DNA from: Rhizosphaericola sp047606825
Lineage (GTDB): Bacteria > Bacteroidota > Bacteroidia > Chitinophagales > Chitinophagaceae
Length of the DNA: 64,000 bases
Assembly (NCBI GenBank): GCA_047606825.1
Contig: JASGDY010000007.1
Coordinates: 1-64,000, forward strand
Direction of reading: 5' to 3'
The notes beneath the pieces were generated by a model that saw only the letters and a program-made list of their open reading frames with translations, made no database searches and was not told the DNA's origin. The translations under genes and the position numbers were made by a program. Below are positions 50,531-58,529 of the stretch, piece by piece; position 1 is the stretch's first letter, and each line of letters starts with the position of its first letter.

Positions 50531-50617
50531 TCAAAACCTCCCCGAACCGCAAGGTATCGGAAGCCGCATTGTTGTCCGGCCGATTGCCGGACAGGGTCTG
50601 GCAGTCGGAGGTTTTGA
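50531..50617. other. Nested inverted repeats 3' of the AraC gene
   Basis: The outer arms TCAAAACCTCC (50531) and GGAGGTTTTGA (50607) pair perfectly over 11 bases. Inside, GTCCGGC-CGATT-GCCGGAC (50574-50592) forms a second hairpin. It could be a terminator region for the AraC gene (ends 50661) or a structured transposon end. Apart from this, the inverted repeat and the MITE copy, bases 50054-50660 hold no gene. Confidence 0.4.
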
Positions 50618-50660
50618 GTTTCCACTCAACCGACAGCCTGCTCCGATTTTGAGGAAATCA

Positions 50661-51503
50661 TCAACTAGCCAGCGCTTTCCGGTATGCCTTGGGGCCCATT
50701 CCCTTATGTGTTTTGAAGAACTTGTTCAGGTGGCTTTCATCCGCAAACCCAAATTCGTCTGAGATCTGGGAAAGCGTTATAGTAGGGACGACTAAGCGTT
50801 TTTCAATGATACTGATCCTGTAATCGTTTACATAGTTACGGTAACTCACCCCAAATTTATTTTTGAAATAATCGCTGAAGTAAGTGGGGGCAATGGCAAA
50901 ATGAGTCGCTATGCTTTTTATCTGGATCAGTGACGGCTCGTAGATATGCTGATGGACATAAGAGATTAATTCTTCTTTTTCAAGTTGTCCGTTGTCAATG
51001 CGGATGTTCAGTTTTGCGGCGGCTTCTTTGATCAATCCCAGAATGGAAAGTATCTGGTAAAACATCAAAGGGGATTGGGCAATGTTCTTTTTGCAGCTGT
51101 AAGCCACGATGTTTTCCATTGTATTTCTCAAAATGGAGATACAGGGTTCGTCCATTTTCAATTTTACCTCTTTCAACAATTTATTCCGCATAATATTTTC
51201 CGGTATGAGCGAAATAAAAGCATCCGCCTCATAATAAATCTTCTGTCCCGAAAAATAGTCGTCGGTAAATTTTACGAATGTAAAGTGGGTGTTTTTGGCA
51301 ATTTCAAAATAGTGCTCGTCTTCCGGGCTGATGATGAAAAGATCTCCCTTTTTGTAGGGCAGGCGGCTATTGTTCAGTAGGTGCACGCCGCATCCTTTGT
51401 GGATGTATACCAGTTCATAATAGGTATGGCTATGCATAGGGAGATGGAATGTCTTTTCTTCAAAGTCGTGGACAACAAGTTGTTCAAATTGTATTTTTTT
51501 CAC
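50661..51503 (-). CDS. AraC-family transcriptional regulator
   Basis: The protein has 280 residues. The N-terminal cupin-type sensing domain (about 1-140) contains FHLPMHSHTYYELVYIHKGC and KGDLFIISPEDEHYF. The C-terminal double helix-turn-helix (about 185-280) contains QIKSIATHFAIAPTYFSDYF, KNKFGVSYRNYVNDYR, the second helix pair SQISDEFGFADESHLNKFFK and the conserved THKGMGPKAYRKAL end. It sits between the SusC/SusD operon and the divergent MFS gene and could control either. The effector is unknown. Confidence 0.92.
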   Translation of the reverse strand: MKKIQFEQLVVHDFEEKTFHLPMHSHTYYELVYIHKGCGVHLLNNSRLPYKKGDLFIISPEDEHYFEIAKNTHFTFVKFTDDYFSGQKIYYEADAFISLIPENIMRNKLLKEVKLKMDEPCISILRNTMENIVAYSCKKNIAQSPLMFYQILSILGLIKEAAAKLNIRIDNGQLEKEELISYVHQHIYEPSLIQIKSIATHFAIAPTYFSDYFKNKFGVSYRNYVNDYRISIIEKRLVVPTITLSQISDEFGFADESHLNKFFKTHKGMGPKAYRKALAS

Positions 51504-51592
51504 GTCATGCCCAATTTATATTATGATAAATGTACAAAAAATACCAATAAAGATACAAGTGTTTAAAAAACATTCGGTGCGACATTTGAACC

Positions 51593-52789
51593 ATGAAGCA
51601 AGGGAAACAGGAAATATCGGCCTATGAGACTGCCCTACTGTCTATAACGGCAGGGATCTGCGTGGCCAATATCTACTACAACCAGCCGTTGCTGCACAAT
51701 ATGGCCGGCAGCCTGCACGCCTCCGACAAGGCAGTAGGCAATATTGCCGTGCTTGCACAGGCAGGTTATGGGCTGGGGCTGTTTTTCCTGACACCACTGG
51801 GTGACAAAACGAACCGGCGCAGGCTGATACTGCTATTGCAATTGATGCTGGTGCTAGCCTTGCTGGGAATGGCTTTTTCAAACAGTCTGGGTGTAATGAT
51901 GGTGATGAGCCTACTGGTCGGACTGTTTTCGGTCGCGGCACAGGTGATACTGCCAATGGCCGCGTATCTGTCGCCACACAACAAAGGCAAGGTAGTTGGT
52001 ACCATTTTTACGGGCATACTCGCAGGGATTCTGGCAGCAAGGGTTTTCAGCGGCTTTGTTGCCGACTGGCTTGGCTGGCGTTACGTTTATGGTATTGCAG
52101 CCGCGATGGTTCTGTTGTCTTCGCTGTTTTTGTTCCGCGTGTTGCGTGATATTCCGGTACTGTTTGAGGGAAGCTATCTAAGTTTATTGCGGTCCACTTT
52201 AAGACAATTGGAACGTTTTTCCCTGTTAAGGAGGACGGCCCTGTTGGGCGCACTGATGTTCGGAGTATTCTGCTCTTTCTGGACGACACTTACTTTTCAT
52301 CTGAGCGGTGAGCCGTTCCGTTACGATACGGACCACATTGGGTTGTTTGGTATTTTGGCTGTCGTCTCAGCACTCTTGGCACCGGTATTCGGGAAGCTCG
52401 CTGACAAGGGCAGTGCAAACCGTTCGCGCTTCTTGGCAGTCATATTGGTATTTATCGCAGTTGCAGTTTCCTATTTTTATCCTGACAGCCTTTGGGCAGC
52501 CGTTACGGCTGTATTGCTGCTTGACCTAGGCGTACAGGCCGTTCAGGTGACCAATGTAGCCGTCATTTATACCCTTGATGAGACTGCGCACAGCCGCATC
52601 AACACCGTGTACATGACATCCTATTTCTTGGGTGGAGCCCTAGGGACTTACAGTGGGCTGGCTTGCTGGCAAATGAATGGCTGGAAAGCCGTCTGTCTGC
52701 AATTGTTCTTACTTACGGTAGTCGCTTTTGTTGCTGTTGCGGAAAGAAAAAGTACGGCGGGCAGTGCGTCGCTGCAAGCAATAGAATAA
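51593..52789 (+). CDS. Major facilitator superfamily exporter (DHA1-type)
   Basis: The protein has 398 residues and twelve predicted helices. The opening ALLSITAGICVANIYYNQPL is typical of the YnfM/YgaY-like drug/sugar exporters. Motif A between helices 2 and 3 is LTPLGDKTNRRRLIL, and motif C-like glycine-rich segments lie in helix 5 (TIFTGILAGILAARVFSGF). It likely exports small organic compounds by proton antiport. It is divergent from the AraC gene (89-base gap) and heads the group of small quinone/aromatic-type enzymes, suggesting detoxification. Substrate unknown. Confidence 0.9.
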   Translation: MKQGKQEISAYETALLSITAGICVANIYYNQPLLHNMAGSLHASDKAVGNIAVLAQAGYGLGLFFLTPLGDKTNRRRLILLLQLMLVLALLGMAFSNSLGVMMVMSLLVGLFSVAAQVILPMAAYLSPHNKGKVVGTIFTGILAGILAARVFSGFVADWLGWRYVYGIAAAMVLLSSLFLFRVLRDIPVLFEGSYLSLLRSTLRQLERFSLLRRTALLGALMFGVFCSFWTTLTFHLSGEPFRYDTDHIGLFGILAVVSALLAPVFGKLADKGSANRSRFLAVILVFIAVAVSYFYPDSLWAAVTAVLLLDLGVQAVQVTNVAVIYTLDETAHSRINTVYMTSYFLGGALGTYSGLACWQMNGWKAVCLQLFLLTVVAFVAVAERKSTAGSASLQAIE

Positions 52790-52886
52790 TTTTTTTGATT
52801 AAAAAAGGAAAATACTATGGACCTCAAGCTGATGTTCCAGTAAGCAACGCCACCCAAAATAAGCATGACACTCAAAATTGTAAAAT

Positions 52887-53171
52887 ATGTTGACCGTAAT
52901 CGCAAAAATAACCGCTAAAAAATCAACAGTGGCGGAAACAAAACTATTGCTGCAATCGCTGGTTGCCCCTACCCGGAAAGAAGAAGGGTGCATACAGTAC
53001 GACCTGCACCAGGGAATTTCAGAGGACCACGTTTTTTTCTTCTACGAAAACTGGGAAGACAGGAAAGCATTGGAAAAGCACCTGGCGAACGACCACCTCC
53101 TCCATTTCCGCAAAGAGGCTGAAGACTTATTGCAGGTTCCAATGGAGGTTTTTATGCTGGACAGGATATAG
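52887..53171 (+). CDS. Putative quinol monooxygenase (ABM/YgiN-like)
   Basis: The protein has 94 residues. The ferredoxin-like ABM fold is shown by LTVIAKITAKKSTVAETKLL, LVAPTRKEEGCIQYDLHQG (E-x-G-C-x-x-Y), FFFYENWEDRKALEKHL and the C-terminal VPMEVFMLDRI. These small dimeric enzymes act on quinols or polyketide-like aromatics without cofactors. It follows the MFS exporter by 97 bases and is probably in the same unit. Confidence 0.88.
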   Translation: MLTVIAKITAKKSTVAETKLLLQSLVAPTRKEEGCIQYDLHQGISEDHVFFFYENWEDRKALEKHLANDHLLHFRKEAEDLLQVPMEVFMLDRI

Positions 53172-53210
53172 GCATAAGGGTTTCTTTTGATTCACATATT
53201 TAAAAATAGC

Positions 53211-53372
53211 ATGGAAAGGAAAGTATTCATAAAACCAGGAGGACTGGCATTGGCAGTGATGTCCCGCCGCAACGTTTCTATTTTAAGGATGACGGGTCGA
53301 CAGCCATGTAGCGAAAATCAAAAATGGAGCGATGGGTTTGAATTTTTATCATTTTGGAAAAGCGTAAAATAG
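53211..53372 (+). pseudogene. Relic of an exported oxidoreductase N-terminus
   Basis: The 53-codon frame MERKVFIKPGGLALAVMS... resembles the typical leader of Bacteroidota secreted enzymes (M-x-R-R-x-F-I-K-x-x-G-L-A-L-A), with the twin arginine and hydrophobic core damaged. After residue 30 the frame becomes non-protein-like and stops. It is interpreted as a decayed gene of the operon; this is tentative. Confidence 0.3.
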
Positions 53373-53403
53373 TTTATACATGATTATTTCAAGAAAAATA
53401 AAA

Positions 53404-54039
53404 ATGGGAAAGTACAGCATGTGCAGTGGCATAGGATTCGTGATTTTGGCTGTAGGCGCCCTTATGATGGTGGCTTGCGGACATCGTGATAACAGCAAAC
53501 CATTAAAAGAAACAAACATGGGGACTACCAATAACTTCCGTGGCATCGACCACGTGGGAATGACCGTTCCGGATGTAAACGAAGCGTCGGCGTTTTTTGA
53601 AAAAGCACTAAATGCCAAAACATTGTACGATGTGCTGCCCGAAGGAGGAAAACCATTTGACGGAGCGGAAACAGAAAAGGAATTGGGTATCCCGCCCGGC
53701 AGTAAAATCATCCACATGAGGCTGGTGCAGATAGGGAACGGCCCTACTATCGAACTCTTCCAGTTTGCAGATGCACCACAGGCCAAAGCTACAGGACTCA
53801 ACGATTATGGATTGCAGCATATAGCGGTCTATGTCGATGACATCGATGCTGCCTGTCAACAGTTCGAGGCAGCAGGAGGCAACATGCTTTCCGCACCCCA
53901 TCCATTGGCCAATGTAGAAGACGGCCCCCGGAACAAAGGTGTTTACGGAAAGGCTCCCTGGGGTACATTGATAGAATTTCTGACTTATCCGGATGGATTA
54001 AAAGATAAGTCCCTGCACCGCTGGACTCCTGAAAAATAA
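53404..54039 (+). CDS. Periplasmic VOC-family (glyoxalase-like) lipoprotein
   Basis: The protein has 211 residues from ATG 53404 (MGKYSMCSGIGFVILAVGAL), whose signal ends in the lipobox MVAC; ATG 53380 would add eight residues. The VOC domain starts FRGIDHVGMTVPDVNEASAF (first metal-ligand His) and has the second module LQHIAVYVDDIDAACQQFEA with APWGTLIEFLTYPDG. Metal ligands His, His and Glu are in place. VOC enzymes isomerise, open or bind small aromatic or electrophilic compounds. A lipid-anchored VOC protein is less usual. It lies between two ABM-type genes. Confidence 0.85.
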   Translation: MGKYSMCSGIGFVILAVGALMMVACGHRDNSKPLKETNMGTTNNFRGIDHVGMTVPDVNEASAFFEKALNAKTLYDVLPEGGKPFDGAETEKELGIPPGSKIIHMRLVQIGNGPTIELFQFADAPQAKATGLNDYGLQHIAVYVDDIDAACQQFEAAGGNMLSAPHPLANVEDGPRNKGVYGKAPWGTLIEFLTYPDGLKDKSLHRWTPEK

Positions 54040-54067
54040 TGGATTGTTCATTAAAAACAGATAAGCA

Positions 54068-54439
54068 ATGATAAAAATGACCATGTTGCTGAAACGCAAC
54101 CCCAATCTGACCCACGAAGCGTTTGTAAAACACCATATCGAAAAACACGGCCCCCTGTTCAGACAGATACCGGAAGCCCGGGAACATGTGATACGCTATA
54201 TCCAGACCCATCCGATCAGCGAGCAATCAAAAGTAATTGAGGTGGACGACGTTGACGGTACCGCAGAGCTTTGGTTCGATAATGTGGAAGGATTGGATAA
54301 AGTGCTTTCGTCCGAATTTTACAAAACACATGTATGGCCCGATGAGCTTACCTTCCTTGATCATGCCAACACGAAAGTTACGCTGGGATACCAGGACGAT
54401 ATTATCGGGAATGTTTCAGAACTAAAAAATAAGCTATGA
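54068..54439 (+). CDS. EthD-domain protein
   Basis: The protein has 123 residues. It has the EthD dimeric alpha-beta barrel pattern: MIKMTMLLKRNPNLTHEAFV, KHHIEKHGPLFRQIPEAREH, VIRYIQTHP, and ELWFDNVEGLDKVLSSEFYK. EthD-type enzymes act as cyclases or decarboxylases on polyketide-like aromatics. The last codons overlap the next gene by four bases (ATGA), indicating coupling. Confidence 0.85.
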   Translation: MIKMTMLLKRNPNLTHEAFVKHHIEKHGPLFRQIPEAREHVIRYIQTHPISEQSKVIEVDDVDGTAELWFDNVEGLDKVLSSEFYKTHVWPDELTFLDHANTKVTLGYQDDIIGNVSELKNKL

Positions 54440-54819
54440 AAATTGTAAGGATAATTGCGACAGCGGCAATATTGTTTTGCAGTAAAGCCACGGTTATGGC
54501 GCAGTCGAAAATAGACGGGAGTCTGTCGGCCATTACCGAAATCAAGCCTAAGGCGGGCTTTGAAAAAGCCGTCATGGAAGCTGCCACCACCATTCAGGCC
54601 GCAGCCATCAAAGAACCGGGATGCCTGCTTTTTAGTCTCAACACACGTGAGGACGACGGCAATGCCATTGTACTGTTTGAAGTATTCAGGAACAGAGCAG
54701 CGTTGGATGCGCATAAAAAACAACAGCATACGATCCTCTTCGGCAAGCAACTTGAAGGGAAACTGGAATATAACAAAGTAACATTCTTAAACGCGGAAAA
54801 TACCCTTTATAAACAATGA
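54436..54819 (+). CDS. Exported ABM-type monooxygenase
   Basis: The protein has 127 residues. A signal peptide (IVRIIATAAILFCSKATVMA) precedes an ABM domain: ITEIKPKAGFEKAVMEAATT, IKEPGCLLFSLNTREDDG, IVLFEVFRNRAALDAHKKQQ, ending VTFLNAENTLYKQ. It is a periplasmic relative of the protein at 52887. Its start overlaps the EthD gene and its stop overlaps the ATG of the truncated lipoprotein frame, so all three were once translated in series. Confidence 0.85.
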   Translation: MKIVRIIATAAILFCSKATVMAQSKIDGSLSAITEIKPKAGFEKAVMEAATTIQAAAIKEPGCLLFSLNTREDDGNAIVLFEVFRNRAALDAHKKQQHTILFGKQLEGKLEYNKVTFLNAENTLYKQ

Positions 54820-54968
54820 AAGTAGCAAGATTCCTTTTCACCATGGTTATATTTGTATCACTTGGCGCGTGCGGGCAAGCGCAAAATAAAAAACATCAGG
54901 CAATGAAACTTATAGACCCAGGTTGGATTGTTGGAAGCGTACAATTTGGCTGTCAACTACAGCATTAA
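54816..54968 (+). pseudogene. Truncated lipoprotein gene at the end of the operon
   Basis: ATG 54816 overlaps the preceding TGA. The frame gives a good lipoprotein signal (MKVARFLFTMVIFVSLGAC) and about 17 mature residues (QNKKHQAMKLIDPGW), then an unconvincing tail and stop at 54966-54968, 50 residues in all. The translational coupling shows it was a genuine operon gene; the rest has been lost or replaced. Confidence 0.5.
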
Positions 54969-55374
54969 ACTTAATCGAAGGGTTTGGGGGAAGAAAAGAA
55001 TAAACGGTAAAGTCAGCAATGGCGTTGGTAACAAAATATACAAAAGAACGGCGACTTGAATGTCCAAACTGACAGATGTTATTCAGTGTATCGTTGACAA
55101 CAATATGATGCACTGTTTGTCGGAGACGTATCTCTTTCCGTGAGGGGTATCCCGAAGACCACCTTGGGGATGGGTTCGTTTTTCAGGGATTCTCGGTCGT
55201 CCATTACGGGCCTGCGCCTGACAGGTTTGCCCAAAACGAATCTTTTAGTGTTTTGTTTAAAATTTGCCCACAAGACTGTAAATATCCGTAAGTTTGCCAT
55301 AGCCCATCATAATGTCAATATTTATATAACTATTTAATATTCAATACTATAAATACATTAGAGAAAACAAAACA
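54969..55374. other. Non-coding remnant region
   Basis: There are 406 bases following the truncated lipoprotein. Short frames exist on both strands but none shows a family signature. It probably contains decayed coding sequence. Confidence 0.4.
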
Positions 55375-55598
55375 ATGGTAGGCATCATCGCATCGGGATA
55401 TATGGACGGGACACTGGACAAAAATGGACAAAGGTCGGTCATACCGTACCCGTACTGTTCAGCAGTCGGCATACCGAAGAGCTTTCGGGTCTGGTTGAGG
55501 AAGCCCGAAGCAATGTCAGTGCCGTAACCGTAGCAGAAACTGCCAAACAGGAAACCGTTATCGTGCTGACCAACCGGAATCCGGATTATTTAAAATAG
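55375..55598 (+). pseudogene. Frameshifted NADPH-dependent F420-reductase-like fragment
   Basis: ATG 55375 opens MVGIIASGYMDGTLDK, resembling the Rossmann start MKIGIIGSGxMGGxLxxL with damaged glycines. After a frameshift the next frame continues WTKVGHTVPVLFSSRHTEEL, SGLVEEARSNVSAVTVAETA and QETVIVLTNRNPDYLK before TAG 55596-55598. Together these cover the first 70-75 residues of the NAD(P)-binding domain. The rest of the gene is missing. Family call by motif memory. Confidence 0.5.
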
Positions 55599-55620
55599 AC
55601 ACCTTTAAAGATAACATAAT

Positions 55621-57177
55621 ATGAGATCTCTTTTGCTTTCGCTATTGACCATTTTTCTGGCCATCACGGTTGTGCAGGGCCAGTATTCATCCATCATGTG
55701 GGACAAGCTGAATGCGGTATCGCCCGGCCTCAACGCCATCGGATTGGTCAAGGTCAGCGACACCAAAACACTGGGCAGCTCGCGCTGGTCCATCGGGTGC
55801 GAAACACTAGACCGTAACTATGCCGACCTCCAGCAATACAAATCGTATGTCGGTGAGCTTGGCGCTGTCAGCACACGTATACAGAGTGGGTGGGCGAAAT
55901 GTGAACCCTCCAAGGGAAGCTACCGCTTCGGATGGCTTGATACTGTGGTCAACGACTTACGGGCGCAGGGCGCACAACCCTGGATGGTGCTCTGCTACGG
56001 CAATCCTAATTATGGCTCGGACGAGAAACTCGGTGCACGTATTTTCACCGATCAGGCGACGATGGCCGGCTGGCTAAATTACGTCCGGACTACCGTGCGC
56101 CGCTACAAAGACCGAATCTATGAATGGGAAATATGGAATGAACCCAATCTTGGCGACAATGTGAAGTATGCGCCCGCCTATGCCAATCTATTGCTCAAAA
56201 CCGTAGAAGTAATCAAGGCAGAGCAGCCGAAAGCCGTTATCATTGGGTTTGCCCTTTCCGGTATACCGCTCAATTTTACCAAGGAAGTGTTTGACATCCT
56301 CAAGAACCACGGCAAGGCAAATATTGTCGATTACCTCACGTTTCACCCGTATGCAAACAACCCCGATGAGACTAAGCACGATATTGATACATTGGAAAAA
56401 CTGGCCAAATCCTACCATCCGGGCATCAAGTTGTTCCAGGGAGAGTGTGGCAGTCCGTCCATCCTGGAATGGACCCATGCGCTCAGCCAATATCCCTGGA
56501 CCGAGGTCAGCCAGGCGAAATGGCTCCTGCGGCGCATGGCCAACGACTGGGATCGGGGTATCCGGTCCTCGATTTTCACCATGGTCGATCTCCAATATTT
56601 CAACATGCTGCAATCCTTTGGTCTGCTACGGGCAAGCCTGGAAAAGAAAGTGATTTACAAACGTCCTTCTTTCTATGCTGTCCAGCACATGGTCAACCTT
56701 TTTCAGAACGATACGCGAAGTGGCGGATCTATGGCTTTCCAGGCATCGACCTACCGATCGCTCACCGTGCTGGATGTGGTCAAAAAGGAAAAACAAGTCG
56801 GTGCCCTCCTGTGGTATTCGGACAAAATACCTTCCGATGCGCTCGAATGGGATCGGCTCGATATCACCATCGAGGGTTTGAACCTCAGGAATCCTGTCCT
56901 TGTCAACATCATCACCGGTAAAGTGTATCATCTGGGCCGGCAATTGTTCAAGAACATCGGATCAGCGGTTAAGCTCAGGGAACTCCCGGTGTGGGACAGC
57001 CCCATGCTTGTAATCGAGAAAGACGCCTTGCTCCTCCATACCCCAGAAGAGGGTAATAAGAAGGATGGCCACCGCGATAACTTAGACATTTTTTCAGCCA
57101 TAGAAACGAGATATCAGGATAAAGCTGGGAAGTACGACGGCGGTCCATCCGGTAACCATTCCTTATGCGCTGGATGA
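55621..57177 (+). CDS. Secreted clan GH-A glycoside hydrolase (GH39-like)
   Basis: The protein has 518 residues with a signal peptide (LLLSLLTIFLAITVVQGQ). A (beta/alpha)8 barrel follows: IGCETLDRNYADLQQYKSYV, STRIQSGWAKCEPSKGSYRF, the acid/base Glu174 in EIWNEPN, a likely nucleophile Glu275 in LFQGECGSP, and WLLRRMANDWDRGI. A C-terminal beta-sandwich-like part follows (about 400-470). The last 45 residues (EEGNKKDGHRDNLDIFSAIE...) do not look like a natural ending, so the 3' end may be frameshifted or replaced. It hydrolyses an unidentified glycoside outside the cytosol. Confidence 0.8.
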   Translation: MRSLLLSLLTIFLAITVVQGQYSSIMWDKLNAVSPGLNAIGLVKVSDTKTLGSSRWSIGCETLDRNYADLQQYKSYVGELGAVSTRIQSGWAKCEPSKGSYRFGWLDTVVNDLRAQGAQPWMVLCYGNPNYGSDEKLGARIFTDQATMAGWLNYVRTTVRRYKDRIYEWEIWNEPNLGDNVKYAPAYANLLLKTVEVIKAEQPKAVIIGFALSGIPLNFTKEVFDILKNHGKANIVDYLTFHPYANNPDETKHDIDTLEKLAKSYHPGIKLFQGECGSPSILEWTHALSQYPWTEVSQAKWLLRRMANDWDRGIRSSIFTMVDLQYFNMLQSFGLLRASLEKKVIYKRPSFYAVQHMVNLFQNDTRSGGSMAFQASTYRSLTVLDVVKKEKQVGALLWYSDKIPSDALEWDRLDITIEGLNLRNPVLVNIITGKVYHLGRQLFKNIGSAVKLRELPVWDSPMLVIEKDALLLHTPEEGNKKDGHRDNLDIFSAIETRYQDKAGKYDGGPSGNHSLCAG

Positions 57178-57288
57178 TGATATATTGAAAATCCCCGGTC
57201 GAGCAGTTGATAACAGATGCGGATGGCCCCCCCAAGTACATTGGTAAAATAGACGATAGTAAATCTTTGGATTATTAATACAGAAAAA

Positions 57289-58155
57289 ATGAACAGCAAT
57301 ACCTCCGATTTTCTTCCGGCATTGACCGGTTCGTTTGCACAGCCTGCGGCGGAAAACCCCACTGTGGCGATGGTAGAGGCGGCTTACCAGCATCACGGTT
57401 TGCATTTTCGATATATCAACTGCGAGGTGGCACCGGAAAATTTGAAGGCGGCTGTCGATGGTGCCAGGGCGATGGGCTGGACCGGCTTCAACTGTTCCAT
57501 TCCGCACAAGGTTTCGGTCATCCAATATCTCGACGGTTTAGGCGAATCGGCAAAACTTATCGGCGCCGTTAATACAATTGTGAAACGCAATGGCCTATGG
57601 ATTGGCGAAAATACCGACGGTAAAGGTTTTGTCCAGGCACTAAAAGAGGTCATTGAGCCTGTCGGCAAGAAAATTACAATTTTTGGTGCAGGAGGTGCGG
57701 CAAGGGCCGTATCGGTTGAATTGGCGCTGGCAGGAGCAAAAAAAATCATCATCGTAAACCGTGGGAAAGAACGTGGAAAGGAGGTTGCCGCCTTGCTGAA
57801 CGACCATACCGAAGCAACGGCTACTTATCATTCCTGGATTGAAGGATACAGCATCGAAGCCGATACGGATATTGTCGTCAATGCCACAAGCATCGGACTT
57901 TTCCCAAATGTAGATGAACATCTGGCAATCAATTTTGAAAGTATTGCGTCCAATATGGTTGTCGCCGACGGTATCCATAATCCGCCGAAAACACACCTCC
58001 TGAAAAGTGCCGCTGCCAAAGGATGCAAAACGGTAAACGGTTTGCAGATGCTCGTTAACCAGGGCGTTATCGGCATTAAATATTGGACAGATGTGGATGT
58101 TGATCCGAAGGTGATGCACCGTGCATTAAAAGAAGTTTTAAATATTGAAGCATGA
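57289..58155 (+). CDS. aroE: Shikimate dehydrogenase family protein
   Basis: The protein has 288 residues. It reduces 3-dehydroshikimate with NADPH in the aromatic amino-acid pathway. The substrate-binding half has ALTGSFAQPAAENPTVAMVE, GFNCSIPHKVSVIQYLD (catalytic Lys), GAVNTIVKRNGLWIGENTDG (Asp), and the NADP half has TIFGAGGAARAVSVELA and VVNATSIGLFPN. The opening G-S-x-A replaces the usual G-x-P-I-x-H-S-x-S-P shikimate motif, so it may be an AroE-like paralogue (SdhL/YdiB type) with a different substrate, possibly tied to the neighbouring aromatic genes. Confidence 0.82.
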   Translation: MNSNTSDFLPALTGSFAQPAAENPTVAMVEAAYQHHGLHFRYINCEVAPENLKAAVDGARAMGWTGFNCSIPHKVSVIQYLDGLGESAKLIGAVNTIVKRNGLWIGENTDGKGFVQALKEVIEPVGKKITIFGAGGAARAVSVELALAGAKKIIIVNRGKERGKEVAALLNDHTEATATYHSWIEGYSIEADTDIVVNATSIGLFPNVDEHLAINFESIASNMVVADGIHNPPKTHLLKSAAAKGCKTVNGLQMLVNQGVIGIKYWTDVDVDPKVMHRALKEVLNIEA

Positions 58156-58529
58156 TGGATTTTAAGCGGCTTGACGACGTCGGACAACCATCCTGCTCGA
58201 CGGGAAAAATGTGGCACATGCATTTATTATATAGTTTGAGGGCGAGCACCATCCCCGTGACAAGCCTATGGAAGATGAAAACGGCAATATGTCTTGTAAG
58301 CCTGAATAGGTTCTTTTGTTTGAAAGAGACACATTTGCAACAATCAAAATGTTTATTCGCAAGCAACCGGATTCAAGGACATTTTGCAGATTGGATTTAC
58401 GAACAAAATTCGTCGGCTGTCTGAAAGGCAAAAGACAAACGGTGGACATCCAAAGGAATTTCAGAAAACCCCCTCTTGCCGGGGAGCCAAAACAAGCTAA
58501 TTTTGTGGCTTCAGCATTAATTGTCTTAA
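58156..58529. other. Intergenic stretch, nothing recognised
   Basis: There are 374 bases between aroE and the response regulator. Short frames on both strands lack signatures. A weak CCCC...GGGG hairpin near 58470 is the only structure seen. Confidence 0.45.

Noticed and set aside
54910..55337. Short frames on both strands that might be transposase fragments
   Set aside because: No DDE, HUH or serine-recombinase motif could be identified.
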